From positions 1 through 45,453 of the forward strand of contig JAMONZ010000035.1 of the NCBI GenBank assembly GCA_027066315.1: 45,453 bases of DNA. Reading direction: 5' to 3'. Position numbers and translations under genes: made by a program. The notes beneath the pieces were generated by a model, which worked only from the letters and a program-made list of their open reading frames with translations, was not told the origin of the DNA and did no database searches. Below, piece after piece: positions 44,021 to 45,453 of the stretch. The number at the start of each line of letters is the position of its first letter. Positions within the stretch are counted from its first letter, which is position 1. Source of the DNA: Hyphomicrobiales bacterium (lineage in GTDB: Bacteria > Pseudomonadota > Alphaproteobacteria > Rhizobiales > Devosiaceae).

Positions 44021-44398
44021 TTAGCTTGAGCGTGCTTTTGCTAATTCTTCTAAATCTACGGCTTTTAACTGCACGCTTTGCCCACACCCACATTCATCAC
44101 TTTGGTTTGGATTTTTAAACGTAAAACCTGACGACATCTTGCTTGTTGTAAAGTCCATTTGAGTTCCAAGAATATACATAGTTGCTGTTGGGTTGATATA
44201 GACCTCGACCCCGTGAGAGCTTATGTGGTCATCACCCTTAATTGGCGTTTGAACCTTATCAATTGTGTAGGAAACCCCAACGCATCCTGCGTCTTTTATC
44301 CCAATACGCACACCAATAGCTCCGCCTTCATCGGCTGCAATAATCTCATTTATTCGATTTGCAGCTGCTTTGGTGATTGTGATTATTTCAAAAGCCAT
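44021..44398 (-). CDS. sufA: A-type iron-sulfur carrier SufA
   Basis: A 125-residue IscA/SufA-family protein with the three conserved cysteines, C39 (DAGCVGVSY) and C103/C105 (DECGCG). It receives an iron-sulfur cluster from the scaffold and passes it to target proteins. It lies 3 bp after sufT in a sufS-sufT-sufA string, so assignment to the SUF system is contextual. The cell makes many Fe-S proteins (DsrABKLO), so demand is high. Confidence 0.93.
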   Translation of the reverse strand: MAFEIITITKAAANRINEIIAADEGGAIGVRIGIKDAGCVGVSYTIDKVQTPIKGDDHISSHGVEVYINPTATMYILGTQMDFTTSKMSSGFTFKNPNQSDECGCGQSVQLKAVDLEELAKARSS

Positions 44399-44401
44399 TT
44401 T

Positions 44402-44806
44402 TTACCACAAGTTTAGTGCAACTTGTGCCTCTTCGCTCATTCTATCAACGCTCCAAGGTGGATCAAACACCATTTTCACCTCAGCACCCATAACACCATC
44501 AACCGAAACAACTGCATTTTCAACCCAAATCGGCATTTCACCTGCAACTGGACAACCCGGAGCTGTTAATGTCATGTCGATGATTAGCTTTTTATCATCA
44601 TCAAGTTCAATTTTGTAGATAAGCCCTAATTCATAAATATCAACTGGTATTTCTGGATCATAAACCGTTTTAATTGCCGCAATTACATCTGTAGTAATGC
44701 GCTCAATCTCCTCATCAGAAATGCTCGAAGCTGTTGGCTTTACTAGTTCCGCCTCATTTGGTGAGGTTTCATTCTCTATTTCATCTGCGTCTTTATGCCT
44801 GTCCAT
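44402..44806 (-). CDS. sufT: SufT, DUF59/MIP18-family Fe-S maturation protein
   Basis: A 134-residue protein with an acidic, disordered N-terminus (DRHKDADEIENETSPNEAE) and a DUF59 core: VIAAIKTVYDPEIPVDIYELGLIYKIELDD, then MTLTAPGCPVAGEMPIWVENAV with a conserved cysteine, and EVKMVFDPPWSVDRMSEEA. These match SufT-like proteins that assist Fe-S protein maturation. The stop is 3 bp before sufA, and sufS ends 13 bp upstream. Confidence 0.93.
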   Translation of the reverse strand: MDRHKDADEIENETSPNEAELVKPTASSISDEEIERITTDVIAAIKTVYDPEIPVDIYELGLIYKIELDDDKKLIIDMTLTAPGCPVAGEMPIWVENAVVSVDGVMGAEVKMVFDPPWSVDRMSEEAQVALNLW

Positions 44807-44819
44807 AATAATATCCTAT

Positions 44820-45453
44820 TTAACTTAAAAAACTTTTTGCTTTTTTTAATCCCTCAACCAAGGCATCAACATCATCTTTGCCATTATATAGGCCAAATGA
44901 GGCTCTACATGTAGAGCTAATTCCAAATCTTTTTAATAAAGGTTGCGCACAATGCGTGCCAGCACGAACTGCTATTCCATAACGATCAAGAATGGTTGAA
45001 ACGTCATGTGCATGCGCTCCCTCCATTTCAAATGAAAAAATTGCGCCTTTATCTTTTGATTCTCCAATCACTCGTAATGAGTTGATTTCTTTAAGTTTTT
45101 GGGCGGCATAATCACCAATTTTCTTCTCATGTGCTGCAATATTATCTCGCCCCAAGGCATTAATATACTCAAGTGCAGCTCCCAAGCCAATTGCTTGCAC
45201 AATTGGCGGTGTGCCTGCTTCAAAACGTTGTGGGGGAGCATTATAGCTAACTCCATCAAGAGTTACTTCATCAATCATCTCTCCGCCACCTTGGTATGGG
45301 CGCATATTTTCTAACAAGTCATAGCGTCCATATAAAACTCCAATGCCAGTTGGCCCATAGAGTTTATGTCCAGTCATAATATAAAAATCAGCTTCCAAAT
45401 CCTGCACATCTACACTCGAGTGAACAGATCCTTGCGATCCATCAATCACCACA
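44820..45453 (-). CDS. sufS: SufS cysteine desulfurase (partial, N-terminus beyond window)
   Basis: The C-terminal 210 residues of a class V aminotransferase-fold desulfurase; the frame is open to the right edge and the start is missing. The PLP-lysine motif TGHKLYGPTGIGVLYG and active-site cysteine motif RAGTHCAQPLL are intact. It takes sulfur from cysteine as persulfide for Fe-S cluster assembly. The presence of PLP and cysteine motifs shows a functional enzyme. Upstream suf genes (sufB, sufC, sufD) are probably beyond the window. Confidence 0.95.
   Translation of the reverse strand, partial: VVIDGSQGSVHSSVDVQDLEADFYIMTGHKLYGPTGIGVLYGRYDLLENMRPYQGGGEMIDEVTLDGVSYNAPPQRFEAGTPPIVQAIGLGAALEYINALGRDNIAAHEKKIGDYAAQKLKEINSLRVIGESKDKGAIFSFEMEGAHAHDVSTILDRYGIAVRAGTHCAQPLLKRFGISSTCRASFGLYNGKDDVDALVEGLKKAKSFLS

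Overview
The window (45,453 bp, AT-rich throughout) looks like one contiguous chromosomal segment of an alphaproteobacterial sulfur oxidizer. The gene order clpP-clpX-lon-hup-tRNA-Val, trigger factor beside a tRNA-Leu, nnr near glnB-glnA-parE, and the sufA/sufT/sufS block all fit Alphaproteobacteria. The taxon cannot be fixed below class from sequence reading alone; a Rhodospirillales-like or pelagic low-GC lineage is an inference.

Positions 1-12237 (minus strand) hold a nearly complete reverse dissimilatory sulfite reductase (rDsr) operon in the order dsrA-B-E-F-H-C-M-K-L-J-O-P, then a TrpD2-like gene, then dsrN cut by the window edge. dsrEFH and dsrL indicate the oxidative direction: persulfide sulfur is relayed through DsrEFH to DsrC, oxidized by DsrAB, and electrons pass through DsrL and the membrane complex DsrMKJOP. 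Divergent from it (12408-15789, plus) are a TauD-family dioxygenase, two very small conserved-looking proteins, a full-length CysG that supplies the siroheme for DsrAB, and an RsmJ-like methyltransferase.

Positions 15794-21385 (minus) encode a five-gene peptide/nickel-type ABC importer. A tRNA-Val, HU, an MFS transporter, Lon, ClpX, ClpP, an unknown protein with a distinctive His/Asn motif, and the NAD(P)HX repair enzyme follow, all on the minus strand. A two-gene Eco47II-like type II restriction-modification unit (30703-32759, plus) interrupts this minus-strand block and is bracketed by near-identical copies of a terminator, one of which serves trigger factor; it looks like an insertion. After tig and tRNA-Leu comes a divergent pair, a cysteine-rich membrane protein and a Zur-type regulator, with two 15-bp palindromes between them.

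Positions 35605-44013 (plus) carry glnB (with a good sigma-54 promoter), glnA, a two-part YeeE/YedE sulfur transporter behind a long palindrome, a 550-bp gene-free stretch, parE, an RhlE-type helicase and a diguanylate cyclase. The right edge (minus) is sufS (partial)-sufT-sufA. The main open questions are the dioxygenase/small-protein cassette beside dsr, the DsrJ that lacks a cysteine outside its haem motifs, the Zur/membrane-protein pair, and the origin of the restriction-modification insertion.
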